The position numbers and the translations under genes were made by a program. Positions 24,226-39,994 of a stretch of 64,000 bases of DNA are shown here, one piece after another. The notes below the pieces were generated by a model that was not told where the DNA came from, made no database searches, and worked only from the letters and a program-made list of their open reading frames with translations. The stretch spans positions 110,777,308 through 110,841,307 of the forward strand of contig CM035807.1 in assembly GCA_020466095.1 (NCBI GenBank). The letters run 5' to 3'. The first letter of the stretch is position 1; each line of letters opens with the position of its first letter. This stretch comes from Chlorops oryzae (taxonomy: Eukaryota > Arthropoda > Insecta > Diptera > Chloropidae).

Positions 24226-25234
24226 TCTTAAAATTTAAAATTTATGAAATAAGTGCATTTAAGAACTATGGAAGCCAAATGATATTTCTGTTGAAATACA
24301 GGTGCCACTCTCGAAGACTATTAAGCAGGACACCTACGAACGTCCCAAAAATTCCTTAAAGATTCCTTCAATTCCGCAAGGAGAGAGTATCTACAATGTA
24401 TTATCATATGGGACAATCATCTCTTAAGGCCGAGAAATAAAAAAAAAATTTAAAAATAATATTGTTAATAAAATGGGCACCATAATCGCTATCTAGAGAA
24501 GAAGCCAGCGGCTTGAGAATGAGCTCTACACCATGATCGTACCTGCATTTTTATCGATAACTAATAGACATGACAATGTGTCGTCCATTTGAATTGTACA
24601 AAAATACTTCAAATTTCTCATTAAAGATAAATATTGTCCCAAAAAGGAAGAAAAGAAATTGCTATCATTGAGAAAATTGTTGATTCGACATTGAAATTTG
24701 TTTAATCTAGAAATCAGAAGAAGAATATTATTTAACAATTACTTAATTAGTCATTCAGTCGTCAGAGTGACAAAGAAAATGAAGAATTCAAAGAAATCTT
24801 GATAGCTAAAAAAAAAGAAAAGAAAAAGAAAACTCTTAATCAGACATTTTCTTATTGCCTTTTCTACGGAATAAAAATATCTTATTATGTATTTTACAAT
24901 TGGGCAGATAAGATTTCAAAATTCTGATAGAAGAGTTCACACCTTTTAATTTATAAGGGGTTTCCCGTTCTATTCGAAAATGAGTAAAATAAATAAAAAA
25001 AATGAAATGGAAATAAACAAACGGAATTTCAAAGACATTGGAGGCAAGAAAAGTTATCTCATGATAGATAGACTTTTTCAAGAATAAATGGAAGATAATT
25101 TGATAAAATTTTCGTCGATGGAGTCCAAGCATTAAAGGTACATTGTACTTTTTAAACAAATACAGGAATTTTTTTTTTTATGTAATGACTGTGAAAAATG
25201 TGTGACTGTTTATGCCACAAGTATTGAAACTTAT
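24226..25234. other. No feature recognised
   Basis: AT-rich DNA with short random frames. Nothing supports a gene, RNA or transposon boundary. Confidence 0.4.
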
Positions 25235-25621
25235 ACCGTCTTATACTCTCTCCTTATGGACACTTTTTGGGAATGCTCGAGTTTTCCTGGAGAGGGAGAG
25301 AAAGAGAGAGAAAGAGAGGGATAGAAATAAAGAGAGAAAGAAAAAGAGAGAGAGAAAGAAAAGAAGAGGGAGAGAGAAAGAAAGGGAGAGAGAGAAAAGG
25401 AGAGAGAGGAGAGAAGAGAGAGAGAGAGAGAAGAGAAGAGAGAGAGAGAGAAGAAAGAAGAGAGAGAAGAAGAGAAAGAAGTAGGAAAGAGAGATAGATA
25501 AGAGAGAGAGAAAGAGAGAAGATAGAGAGAAAGAGAGAAAGAGAGAGAGAGAAAGAAGAGAGAAAAGAGAAGAAGAAGAGAGGAGAGAGAAGAGAGAGAG
25601 AGAGAAAGAGAGAAGAGAGAA

Positions 25622-25652
<31 letters not shown>

Positions 25653-25697
25653 GAAAAGGAGAGAGGAGAGATGAGAAGAGAGAGAGATAGTCCACTG
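25235..25697. mobile_element. GCGGACAC-family MITE, copy 3, interior replaced by GA tract
   Basis: The left side has TACTCTCTCCTTATGGACAC and TTTTTGGGAATGCTCGAG as in the other copies. The right side is AGTCCACTG followed by TA (25698-25699), matching the family right end. Between them lies about 400 bp of GA repeat instead of the usual core, so a microsatellite has expanded inside the element or replaced its centre. Confidence 0.6.
25289..25690 (+). repeat. GA-rich polypurine tract
   Basis: About 400 bp of nearly pure purine, mostly GAGA, GAAA and GAGG units. Long frames on both strands (Arg/Glu/Lys one way, Ser/Leu/Phe the other) are artefacts of composition. GA tracts are potential GAGA-factor binding or triplex/H-DNA sites in flies. 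Confidence 0.95.
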
Positions 25698-25699
25698 TA

Positions 25700-26699
25700 T
25701 CCGGTGAATAGTGTCCCAGTCGGAAGATGTAAGGTTTAGCGATTAACTTTTCCACAATAGCTTCTATGGACTATTATGGAATTCGAAACTGAATATTAAC
25801 ATTGAAATGCCATAGAAAATGTAAGGTTTAATTTTCATCAAGTTTTCGGTCCGGAAATCTTTATTTGAAAATGGCTTAAAATGGTCGGCGATAGTGACGA
25901 GAGCATATTGATACAAAGAAGAAATTGTTGGAAATGCTTCCTAGTTTTCGGTCCGCTATCGACGAGTTAGTTCCTTACTCATGATTTTTTTCGACCATAA
26001 ACTCTTCACATATCTCATCAATTAATTCATAAAAGACCATATTCATACAAGAAAAAGAAATTCGACTGGGGTATACTGACTTATAAAGAAAAAGCTCTTC
26101 TTAGAGGACTTCTCGTATTTGTGCTAAAATGTTCCGGAGTCTGACAAAATTTGGGACTTTTCAGAGGAACAAAGTTGAGTTGATATTTTGAGACTTTTTT
26201 CGTTCGTTCCCAGTCCTTCTCATAAGGATAAATGCTGTGTTGTTGGTTTCGTGTCATAAAATGACATAAGAAATTTAACCTTTTGGTTTCTTAAGTAGGA
26301 CGCAGCTGTCGTCAATGGCTCTTAAACTGGATTCAAGTTTGAAGAAACCGATCGGTTTGGATGCATTCTGCCAATATGAACAGCTGTTCAAAAGTGAAAG
26401 GAATTAAATAAAAATTCATTGCGTTTTAGACCAGGAAATTAAGACATGTATGGAAACTAATTTATGAAGAAAAAAAAAAAAAAAGTTGCATAAATAAAAT
26501 AAATATTAATTATAAATTTTACAGTTCAATAAGCGAATTCTTTAAATGTTAAAAGTCTACGTGATTCGTACTTGACATTTATCGAGGTAAATAATAAAAT
26601 TAATTCTAATAAAATAACTAGAAGCAAGAAAAATAGTCGCTCTATTACAATAAATTCAAAATTGTTGTTATGTTAAGCAGCCTTAGCTAGCGATCGGTT
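25700..26699. other. No feature recognised
   Basis: AT-rich DNA with a short A tract at about 26468-26483. No gene or mobile-element boundary seen. Confidence 0.4.
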
Positions 26700-27986
26700 G
26701 ACAAATTGAATTATTGCAATGCATTAATGCATCCATTCATTTCATAATTCCAGTTTCTTACACACCTTTTCTTTTTTCTTCTTTCTTTTTCCTTATGCTA
26801 TGGAGCAATAGGAAAGGGACTCTCGTCGTTAAGCACATACGCCTATATGTATTTATGTACACAATTTTGTATGTACATTTTATAAGCAGACAAGCGTGCA
26901 CACACACACAGGCACACATGAGCGCAACGCAACGACGCCAACTATTAAACTGCCACAAGAACCAAATCAAAACAGCAACGAAAAAAAAAAAGCAAAAAGA
27001 AAGAGAAACAAAAATGGCGTGGCGGAGAGGCGAAAGAGTGCAATAGCAAAAGGTTCCTTGTTGCACGCGCGGCATTAAAATGAAAAAAAAAAAAAAACCA
27101 GAAACAAACGAGGGGGAACGCCATGGCAACGAAACGGCTAGAAATGGCAAACAAGCACAAGATTGTGAAGTAAAAGACCAATAAAGCAAAAAGAATACAA
27201 GCGAATGCAAATGCAGCAAAGCAGACAGCATAAAAAATAAGAAAATATTACATAGCGCTTTTTTATTATATCTCGCTTTATGTTTTTGTACCGTTCGTAC
27301 TTTTGGCCGAGGCGTGCGAGGCGTGAATAAAGCCATGCATTAGTCACCAACAACAACAACAACCCAACAGCGAGAACAAGAAGTAGTTGGTACAACAAAA
27401 ACACAACAACAAAACCAAAGCAAACTCGCTTCAGCGAGAACAAAAAAGCGAGTAAGAAACGCGAGTGGCGACTGAAATTTGCTTCCGCCTTCGCAACATA
27501 CACACAGTAACAACATGCTTGCGTTTTTTTTTTCAAATATGATTGATTTTGACGAACCTGAGTTGAACGAACATCTTCGTTTGCATATTCTTCTCCATTT
27601 CGACTCGTTGCATTTGTTGTTGCTTCTGTCTCATCATATTTCTCGCTGTAACGATTGATAAAAGCTCCATGGACAAATGACCACGCCATTTAATAGATAA
27701 TTCATTTACAGATATAACGGATATAAAACTATTAATCTATGACGCGTTCTACTGATTGTCGAATTCCAAGTTTCTTCACACGCGCCACAGTCACACACTT
27801 TTAAAATTATAGGAAGTAACGTACGATACACAACACGTTGTTCTTTTTCTTCTTGTTGTTTTTTTTTTTTTTTCTTTTGTCGTATGTTCACACAACTACA
27901 TGCGATAGCACAAGCCCCACATCCGAACGATACGATATTCGGCAAAGAACTGAGACGAATTAGTGCTGGACGAAACATTCATAAAA
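26700..27986. other. Microsatellite-rich block, possible 5' gene region
   Basis: Contains CA repeats (26898-26912), (CAA) runs (27350-27363, 27400-27415) and pyrimidine tracts. On the minus strand, 27689-27549 encodes a non-repetitive stretch starting MAWSFVHGAFINRY and ending before CAG|GTTCGT, a possible splice donor. Another start at 27978 gives MFRPALIRLSSLPN. Neither resembles a protein I know. Together with the DRE just upstream this could be the 5' end of an unknown minus-strand gene. Confidence 0.25.
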
Positions 27987-27994
27987 TATCGATA
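27987..27994. promoter_or_regulatory. DRE-like motif TATCGATA
   Basis: TATCGATA is the Drosophila DREF-binding core, enriched in housekeeping promoters. Here it is followed by ATCGAT and a TATTCGATATT variant within about 45 bp, and it lies just upstream of a minus-strand ATG at 27978. Clustered ATCGAT words can also be remnants of hAT ends (compare 53283), so the role is uncertain. Confidence 0.35.
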
Positions 27995-30182
27995 CATCGA
28001 TGTTTCTTTTTCGATGTTGCCGATATTCGATATTTTCACTTCTTCTTAATTGGCGGCGTTTACACAAGTCTATTTTGACGACTATTTTGTATGACAACTG
28101 TTTGTAGTTTGAGTTGGAAGTAAACAACAATAACGATACGCGTTGTACTTTTTGTTCATATACTCCATATGGGTATTTCCGTAGGTGCGCACGTGACAGT
28201 CCTACGCATTTGATGCAAAAAATTTCGGTGAAGTATCAATTTTTTCAACTCCTTGTCTCCCTTATCTGACAGTTCCTTAGCTGTAGAATAATTTGTTTAA
28301 AATGTGGTGGCCAGCGAAAGTGCGGTCCAGAGATATTTTCTATTAAATGCTGAGGCGCACGTGACAAAAAACGGGAGTCGGTTTTTTCTTCATCTACTGC
28401 ACTGCAAAAATCTTCCTAAATAATATGAGGTTTTTAAGGAAACTTCATGAACAATGACGAGAAATATTGCAGTTTTCGTGTCAAAACTTTTAATCCAGAA
28501 AATTCCTTTTACTTTTTATTTATTGAGGTATATTATGATACGTTACGTGACATACGTGACGTGACATTTTTTTTCAAAAGGCTTTTTGTCATGAAAATAG
28601 TCTTTTATTTTAACCTTTTTTCATTTCAATTCATCAATTCTGGTATTATAAATAGCACGGCCAATAATAAATTTTATCAAAAACAATATTTAATTGAGCT
28701 TGCGTAATTAGAAGATAATTATCAACTTATTCGTAAAAGATTTTTTGTTGTTGTTGTTTTGTTTGATTCTTCTGATTGGAATTATTAAGGACGATAACTT
28801 CCATTGACCAGGTTCCTAAAATGGCCCGAATTTCATAGATAAAGCACTTTTAAAGGTAATTTAAAAAATACAAATACAACAAAATAAGCCTTTCCCTATG
28901 TTTTACAGAAATGACGGCTGACTATAACCACCAATCTTCTTAAATAGTGGAATTCAGATGTGTTGCTATGATAGTACATACCCAAAATTTTTTTTAAGGA
29001 ACTGGGGCATTTTCATTTCCGGTAGACCTTTCTGTGGAAATACCCATATGCTTTATAAAAACTGCCATTTGAGAAGAATTCACGTTTGCTCTTACCCGAA
29101 AGAACTGATTGTCAATTCTTGTTATGTATGTCTTTTATGTTTGAAGGCAGACGCACGAATAACGGTTTTGAAATAATTGAGTAAGTGGCAAAAGACGTGC
29201 GAAAGAAAAAATACGGTTGTTTGTTAAATGTTGCGGAACAATCTGTGCTTCTCTTTCTTTGTCATGCATCGAAAGATATGTTTTCGAGGTCTCACACGTC
29301 TGAACCGAAATTATGGTATTTCCTTCTTCAACACAGGATTGGTTAAAAAAAAACAACAAAAAAGAAATTATGTAGCTCTGATTAAAGTTTGAAAGAAAAC
29401 CTTTAAATCCAGTACTTTTTTTATTTCTTTTGGTTTTTTAATGAATAACATTTTCAATTCTAATGCGTATTTATAATCCATAAATGTATGCATGGTAAGG
29501 TATTTAAAACAAGCCAAGTTGCGTTAGTAGCAGAGCTGTCGAAATGCTATTATAGTAGTATTTTTTTTACTACTTTTTGTTTCGCCGCACTACTTTACTC
29601 CTCCATTCATTTACATACTACTATTTGGTTGCGAATAAATTTTGTTATAGCTTCTTTGTGCGGTAAAAATTTACTGTGTGCTTAAAAACTACTTATATCA
29701 AAATTTTTTCGTTTGAAAATATATTTTACCTGTGTTTATATATAAGAGATTTCATTTGCCTGATTTTTTCAAATGTTTTCATTTCATATAATGAATGGAC
29801 AAGAGTAAATCAGCACGTAGACGGGTGACTGATCAGTCAGACTGAATGTTTATGTGGCGCTTAATGAAACTATCGACGGAGTAGACTATCGATGCTTTTC
29901 AAGCTCTTTTTCACTAGGGATGGGTAAGTTCGAAAATGCAAATTTCCACGATAAGCCGAATTTTTGTGCAGAAAATGTATATTCGCAATACATCCGCAAC
30001 AATACTATTGGTTGTAAAATTCGGAGCAAGATTTAAAAAAGCTTTTTTGTGTTGGTCGAATACTCCATCTGTTGACGAAATCGTAAAGCTATCAAAAAAG
30101 CTTCTATTCATCTCATTCAAAATTGCCGTTTGGCTAAAACCAATTGATGGGTTGATTTTCATCATGAGGAGTTTGTCTCTTT
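27995..30182. other. Non-coding interval
   Basis: Has ACGTGAC words near 28190, 28360 and in a triple cluster at 28548-28568. A TAGGGATGGG word near 29915 resembles the terminus of the hAT element at 53283, but no partner end was found. No gene recognised. Confidence 0.35.
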
Positions 30183-30965
30183 TTATACCCGACACACTCT
30201 GTGTCGAGGGTATATTGCGTTTTTGTGGTTGTGTGTAACACCTGTCTGTCCGTCCGTCCGTCTGTCTGTTTGTATACAGTTTTCTTATCGAAGGAGTTGA
30301 GCTATCTTGACAAAATTTGGTATGCGTGCTCACGGGGACATGAGTAAGAACAAGTTCGAGAATCGACCCGATCGGACCATTTTTAGGGGTACCTCCAGTA
30401 CTAGGGTCTGTTACGAAAACAACAAAAACTGCTCCAAAATTGCGATTTTTCAAGATATTTTGATGAAATTTGATATTTGATCATATTTAAAGGCAAGTAA
30501 TATGATTTCCAAAAATTGGAAAAGTGGGCATGGCAGAAGGGCGGTTTTCGAAAATTCTCTCCTACACCCGAAATCCAAATGGGACTTGAACAATGGGACT
30601 TTATAGTCATTAACATCCTTTCAAAAAATTTCCTTGATCGGTCCATTATTAAGGGTACCTCCAGTACTAGGGTCTGCCACAAAAATCCCAAAACTGCCTC
30701 AAAATCGGACTTTTTCGAAATATTTTAATAGAAACTTAGAATTTGAGCGTATATTTCAACCTCCGATTAGAATTCCAAAAAAAAAATTGATAAAGTGGGC
30801 GTGTCAAAGGGGCGGTTTTCATATAGAAATTTAACAAAATCCGGTATATGGGTCCCCTAATGGTCTTAAACACCTCTTGATATTAAAAACTATTTCAACA
30901 TGTGTGGCTGTGTCGGGTATTCTATTGTCAGGCTCGCCTGACTATAACTCTCTTACTTGTTTTTT
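30183..30965 (+). mobile_element. DINE-1-like non-autonomous Helitron, copy 1
   Basis: Starts with the hairpin ACACTCTGTGT within ATACCCGACAC...GAGGGTATA, followed by a GTCY-type run (CTGTCTGTCCGTCCGTCC) at 30242-30270. GTGGGCGTG...GCAG segments lie inside, and the end is TGTCGGGTATTC, the hairpin GTCAGGCTCGCCTGAC and CTTACTTGTTT. This is the layout I know for Drosophila DINE-1/INE-1 elements: 5' palindrome, GTCY proto-microsatellite, 3' hairpin. It is the best preserved copy of five here. Confidence 0.75.
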
Positions 30966-32225
30966 TTTTAATTTCTCGACAATTTTCAACATAATCTCCA
31001 CAATTCTGAATATATTTCAATAGAAATTTGTATTAAATTGGGAAAAAATCGCGTGAAATAACATTGCTCATACGTCCATTTTCATGAAATTCTTTATTAT
31101 ATTTTCATATTTCTTAAACGATTAAATAACATTTAACACTTCACTTACATACATACATACATAGATATATGTGTGTGCGTTTTAGAATTTTGCTAATAGT
31201 TTTTGTTTTATAATTAACTGCTGATTCTTTGAAACCCTTTTCGTTGAAATTTCTTTTTCTACCAAAAAGAGAAGCATTTTAAATAATTGCACCAAAGTCG
31301 AAAGGGAAAATAGCCAGAAGAAATTTAACCAGTTTTATTGTCTTATTACTACCAGACATATTTCAAAAAAAAAAAAAAAAGAAGTTTTGATTACGAGAAA
31401 ATTCTATGTTCAATATTTTTATATTTTTTTATAATTGCAATTTGCTTTGAGCTTTTTAGTTTTTGTTTTTCGTAAAATTTTTATTACAGGTAAATTTTCT
31501 AAGGATAGTGTCAAGTAGTTTTCACACCCATAAGGACGTATCAAGTGTATTGAAGCTTAAGCAAACGAAGAATAAACGAATATTTCCTATTAAAAATGTT
31601 ACTACTTATAGCTAATAATACTCATTCCCGCCAGAATATTTTATAAAAAGCCTTGCAAAAATTTCGTCTAAAAACTTATGCAATTATATACCTATGTAAA
31701 TGTAAATAAGGTACTACGATTTACAATAAAATTATTGATATTTGCGTCATATTCAAATTCAACTTCTGCAAAAAAGTAATCGAGCGACAAAACTCAGCAT
31801 TCGACGAGAGTTTTCATTAAAGTAGCTATTCTTAAAATCTAAAATGGTTATCAATAATTTTAATTGGGTCTCGAAAAATATATGGATACTCGAATGAAAA
31901 GTAGGTACCAGGTACCTATTTCTTTATCCAATTTTTTCAAAAGTACCAACAATAAAGATATCTTTTCTTATCACTTTAGGCTTAAACATATACATATTTA
32001 TGTAGTTTAGTTTGAAGTTATTCGATTGCCTGCATAATTTTGAATCCTTTTCCCGTCCCTCTTAAATCAAGCCTTGTTTTTTTCCCCCCCTTAAAGTTAA
32101 TTCGAACTTTTTTCCATTAATGTCGTTTTGATTTCTTCACAGGCATGTAGACATTTACTCTCGCTGCTTGTACTGCTGCTGGCTGGCCTTTCCTTATCAG
32201 GACGAAGACCATAGTTGGCTTCATA
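30966..32225. other. 3' flank of retm; no other gene
   Basis: AT-rich DNA with a (CATA)n run near 31145-31165 and an A tract at 31365-31380. The 3'UTR of the minus-strand retm gene must begin at 32225 and run leftwards. Several TTTATT words (minus AATAAA) exist, and I cannot choose the working polyadenylation site. Confidence 0.45.
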
Positions 32226-35611
<3,386 letters not shown>

Positions 35612-35805
35612 CTAAGGAGATTAAAAAGAATAGGTGTTTGCCTTTAATGATCTTCGAGGATTACGATTTAAATGGAGGTATGTATTTATGATATTTTGCC
35701 GTTTCAGAGCTAAGATGGTACACTAGGATATGACAGCTATTGGGGGAACAAAAAACTTACGTGTGAAACATAAAATCTGTCTCTTCTTAAGTTGACTAAC
35801 AGTGA
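35612..35805. other. Upstream side of retm intron
   Basis: Immediately upstream of the retm acceptor. No coding exon matching the expected first 20 or so residues was seen here or further right. Confidence 0.5.
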
Positions 35806-36839
35806 CCTAGTGGCGTAGGGCCAAAGGGCCTCACAAGGGTTTGAAACAAGGAGCCCCGAAAAATTAACCATTTTAAGGATTAGACCCGATTCATATATGT
35901 AGATATAGGGGACACTTCCAAAAGAATTCCGTGGTGAACTAGTATGGCAAATTTTTGGAGTATTCACTCAATTTTGTAACTAAACATACTTGCGTGTAAA
36001 TTTTTTTTATGTTTTCTTTTAAATGTAAAACTTTTTAAGTTTTTTTATGATAGTTTATGCAATTCTGTACCCTTTTCATTCAGAAGAGATCCAAAAATAT
36101 ATAGTTTATGCATTCTATTTATCATGATATGTAATAAGTACTTGAGCCACTAATTATGTATCGAGCAATTTTAGTTATATATCACTGAATATTTCATATC
36201 AACCACAGAGTGGTGGAATTCAAACTTTTTGAGAATCGGTCATATTCGACGCATGAGTACTCTGCTTTATCGTTCCTTAATAATATGAGCAAATTTTATC
36301 TAATTTTTTTTTGATTTTATAAAAATAACATATTCAGCCCGATTCTGAATATTCCCCCGGGAATTTACTTTTCTCAAGATAAAATTATTATTTTTAAAAT
36401 TTGGGGAAGAAATTTGATGGGAAATTGGTATTTCCCATACCCATAATTTTTCTTCCCCTATTATTTAAAAAAATTTTTATCTCGAGAAAAGTAAATTCCC
36501 CGGGAATTCGTTCCCGGGAATATTCAGAATCGGGCTAATTTTGCTAAAAAATAAAATGAGTTCTTATAAAAAACAGATTATAAAATATTTGTTAGACCGG
36601 AACCGGAATTTTCAGGGGGCGTGCTACGTTTTTGATTTTTCCATAAGAATGCATGCACAGGGGGCCTACTTCAATTCAACACACACGTTTTTTTGCCAAG
36701 TGCCATCTATAGTACTATATGCTCCGATGTAAGCGAGCATAAGACTGAAGGATACAGGCAAAGTTTGTTAGTATCAAAATAATGTTATAGGCCCTCGGTA
36801 GTTCATCTCGCCCACGTCTTAATTAGTCCTCGCTACGCC
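35806..36839. mobile_element. Possible hAT-type element with GTGGCGTAG ends
   Basis: Left TAGTGGCGTAGGGCC and right CTCGCTACGCCAC are inverted and resemble the ends of the well-defined element at 54750. The flanking octamers ACAGTGAC and ACAGTGGG agree only partly. It would contain the MITE at 36336. The call is tentative. Confidence 0.35.
36336..36536. mobile_element. AGCCC-terminus MITE, intact copy
   Basis: About 201 bp with long inverted ends, AGCCCGATTCTGAATATTCC at the left and its inverse at the right, followed inward by GGGAATTTACTTTTCTC in both arms. A decayed copy is at 2282, and a terminal piece (GAATATTCCCCGGGAG) occurs near 63282. Confidence 0.8.
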
Positions 36840-36840
36840 A

Positions 36841-37208
36841 CACAGTGGGGCATCGGTGGAAAAATTAGGATTTTTCTCAACTTTTGAATTTCAAAATTTT
36901 AATGATTCACAACATGTAAAATCTGCAACTTTCGATGGGCGTTAAACCCAAAGTAGGCGTGGCAGCCCCAAATTTTTAGCTTTTTTTTTCGAGGAGAACT
37001 CAATTAAGAAGTGTCCTGAATTTCAAGTCCCTAGGTCCAAAAACAAAAGTTTTGACTTGTGCATTTATATGGGAGGTGGGCGTGGCAGTGGGCGGATTTC
37101 CAAAATTTTTTTCAAAATATCTTAATTAAGCCCACAGAAGTGTTTCAATGCTCTACGACCACTTCTATTTTTTTTTTTTCAAAAAATATATGGAGTAGCC
37201 CCACTGTG
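36841..37208. mobile_element. CACAGTGGGGC-terminus MITE
   Basis: Begins CACAGTGGGGCATC and ends GTAGCCCCACTGTG, an inverted pair. GGCGTGGCAG words inside recall DINE-1-like interiors. No clear duplication was found. Confidence 0.5.
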
Positions 37209-38066
37209 CGTCACTGCAGTGACCGAACGATTCAATCTTATCTGTTTCTTTATGCATTTCTTTGCTTTGTACGGTGTGTCCAATTTGTCCTGCAGGCATT
37301 TATGATGATTAAAAATAACGATTTCAGTTCGGAGCCAATTCAGCTAACTTAAATCACTGCCCTCGTATATTAAAATGTTTAGATTAAAACAAAATAGAAA
37401 AACAAAAGAAAAAAAAGTGAAATTAAACAAAAATTAAATATTTTTGGTCCACAATTTGGCATGCAGCCATATGTAAGAAGGCTCTTCGCGTTATGGTGCT
37501 CGTGAACTTGAACTTCGTGAGACTTATGTCTAATTTTAAATTGCCCTATGCATGCAGCCGGCCAGTCATACGGACGGAAGAAGGCGCAAATATGCAAATA
37601 AAATGCCAAATGCCGTGCGCTGCAAATTCATCAAAGCCAACAGGCAACAACAACACACAACAGCAAACAACAATGACGATCAGGTGGAATGTTTACTTTT
37701 AGGTTCCTAATTGGAAGCTTGCTCTGTGCTCTCGAAACGATTGCAAACTATCCCAGAATGAGCCGCAAAAAATGTTTATTTTATACAAAATTATTGAGCA
37801 ATCAAATTCTTTCAATATTTTTCTTTTATATGAAAAGAAATTTTTTTTTTTAATTTATGAAATTCAAACGGAATTCGGTTCGAAGTTAGTTCTGATGACA
37901 CTGGTTAACAAATAATAATTTTTTTTTCAGGCCATTTACAAAATTTTTCTTATGGACCTTGGGCTTCTGAGCACTTTAAACTTGTTCCGAGGTGAACTTT
38001 AGGAGATGACATCAACTTTTTGGATAATTTTCAGGTATTTCACTTTTTTCACTACCGCTTTAGTCA
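37209..38066. other. No feature recognised
   Basis: Contains a short (CAA) patch near 37640-37670. No gene or element boundaries found. Confidence 0.4.
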
Positions 38067-38074
38067 CTTATTAT

Positions 38075-38317
38075 CAGGGCTCGGATTTTGTTGACAATTA
38101 TTAATTTGAAGCATACTTAAAGGAGCAAATAATTTTCTAACTAACATTTTACGAATAAGTTTAGCGAGGTTGAAATTCAAACCGCTTTTCTTACTTCAAA
38201 AAAATTTATATTGAAGTTAAAAATCGACTTGAGTCGTAACTTTGTGTGAGTTAAATAAAAATTTTACTCCTTAAAGTATGCTTTAAATTTATAAAATTCA
38301 ACAAAATCCGAGCCCTG
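38075..38317. mobile_element. hAT-type MITE, CAGGGCTCG family, copy 1
   Basis: 243 bp from CAGGGCTCGGATTTTGTTGA to the exact inverse TCAACAAAATCCGAGCCCTG. The perfect octamer CTTATTAT flanks it at 38067-38074 and 38318-38325. Internal GCATACTT and AAGTATGC words are also inverted. Confidence 0.9.
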
Positions 38318-38358
38318 CTTATTATGGTTGATATCGTATCAAAGTCAATATCAATATA

Positions 38359-39086
38359 CAGGGTGTTCCATACTCAATAGATCAAAAAAAGGAGGTGATA
38401 GGGGTGGTCCAGACGGACCAAAAATCGTATGACAGGGGGTGTCGCAAATGCACCCCTGAGTAGTTACATGCAAAAAACAATATTTTGGTTTTTTCACTGG
38501 TGCTCCTCACTTACAGGCCGTAAATTCAAAATCACATATGATATGAAAAGCTTGGCGGTTTTCCGTTAACACTGCATACTACGATTTTAAATAATTCAAC
38601 TCCGTTTTCTCTGGTACTACCATCTAAGCCTAAAATAGTGTAATTTTGGCTTTTAAAGTGATTTAATTCAAAAGAAATACGATCGAACCTCCTTTTGTTT
38701 TACTCTTTTCGAAAACTTTGAGTTTTTCTCTTCAATTTGGTACCATGGTTGATAAAAAACAGTTTCACAATCAATGCAAAACTAAGGTTTGAAAATAATT
38801 ATTTTGTATTTTTGACTCCCAGAAAAGTTATTTTAATCAAATTTATTGAGCACACTTTTAGGCAGCATGAGAAAAAGAAAAATCTAAGAAATTTAAAAAT
38901 TTCTGAATAGTGTTTTAGTTTTACATATCCGCCTAAAAGTATGCTCACCAATTTAGTCGAATTCTTTCCGCGCCTCTAGCTCCTTACGAGTGCAAGATGA
39001 ACCCCCTTTCTATACAATTTTTTGCTTGTATGGGTTCCCCCTATCACCTCCATTTTTTTTTGATCCATTGAGTATGGAACACCCTG
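38359..39086. mobile_element. CAGGGTGTTCC element, copy 1 (TA target)
   Basis: 728 bp with ends CAGGGTGTTCCATACTCAAT and ATTGAGTATGGAACACCCTG, flanked by TA. Inner arms share AGGAGGTGATAGGGG and its inverse. No transposase. The second full copy is at 61387 and a single arm is at 21185. Confidence 0.9.
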
Positions 39087-39390
39087 TATAAGAAATGTTA
39101 CAAAATTCTAAAAAAAAATAGACCCTTTAGCATTTTAGGTATGAGCTTCGCAATTCTAATTGATGGAAAATTTTCAATTTTTCTACGATTTTTTCAGTTT
39201 TTCTTTACCTTTATGGCTTGAAAGAATTTTTCTAAAAATATTATCTTTAAAGGTTTTGGAAGATGTTTTTTAATACTAAGTCCAAAAGGTGAAATTTTTG
39301 AGATCTGATTGAAAGTGTGGATTGATATGGGACGAATTGTGAAAAAATCTAAGATCTCATAATTCAAATACAAAAACCAACTCTCATGAG

Positions 39391-39804
39391 TATGCCTCGG
39401 AATTTGAATATGTAAAAATATGAAAAAAAAATTCAAAAAAATATTCAAAATTTTTTTTTTACAAAATGCAAAAAATTCAAAATATTCAAAAAATATTCAA
39501 AAAATATTCAAAAAAAATGCAAAAAATTGAAAATATTCAAAAAATATTCAAAAAAAATTTTAAAAAATGCAAAAAATTCAAAATATTCAAAAAAATTCAA
39601 ACAAAAAATGTCAAAAAATTCAAAATATTAAAAAAAATTCACATTCAAAAATTCCAAATTAGTTCGATTTAGTATGCCTTATTAAAATGTTGAATTGTCA
39701 AATTAACAAAAAAAAAGCCTACTTCAGTGAATAAAATATTCAAAAAGCACAGTTAAATGCAAAGAAATTCAAAAAAATTCAAAATATTCAAAATCCGAGC
39801 TCTA
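39391..39804 (+). mobile_element. hAT-type MITE with ATTCAAAA repeats, copy 1
   Basis: The ends TATGCCTCGGAATTTGAATA and CAAAATCCGAGCTCTA are imperfect inverses, and the octamer CTCATGAG flanks both sides (39383-39390 and 39805-39812). The left half is an irregular ATTCAAAAAAT tandem array. The right half holds unique sequence shared in inverse orientation with 42673-43061. Open frames rich in Lys/Ile/Phe are composition artefacts. Confidence 0.85.
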
Positions 39805-39994
39805 CTCATGAGTAAGGCAACAAAAAATATTTAAATTCAGCACCTAAATGTATGCATTTGAATAATTTAAAACCCATTAATATCATTTTAAGCCTTTATA
39901 AGAGGAGATCAATTAAGACTTTAAAGATCTTTCAAAGCCCTTCCTCAAGATGGAAATAAATGGGAAAACCTACAAAAATGAACAGATTTATCAC

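Noticed and set aside
25212..25755. Long Arg/Glu-rich and Ser/Leu-rich open frames
   Set aside because: They run through the GA microsatellite on both strands. Composition explains them, and there is no domain.
39466..39672. Lys/Ile/Phe-rich frame
   Set aside because: Translation of the ATTCAAAA array inside a MITE.
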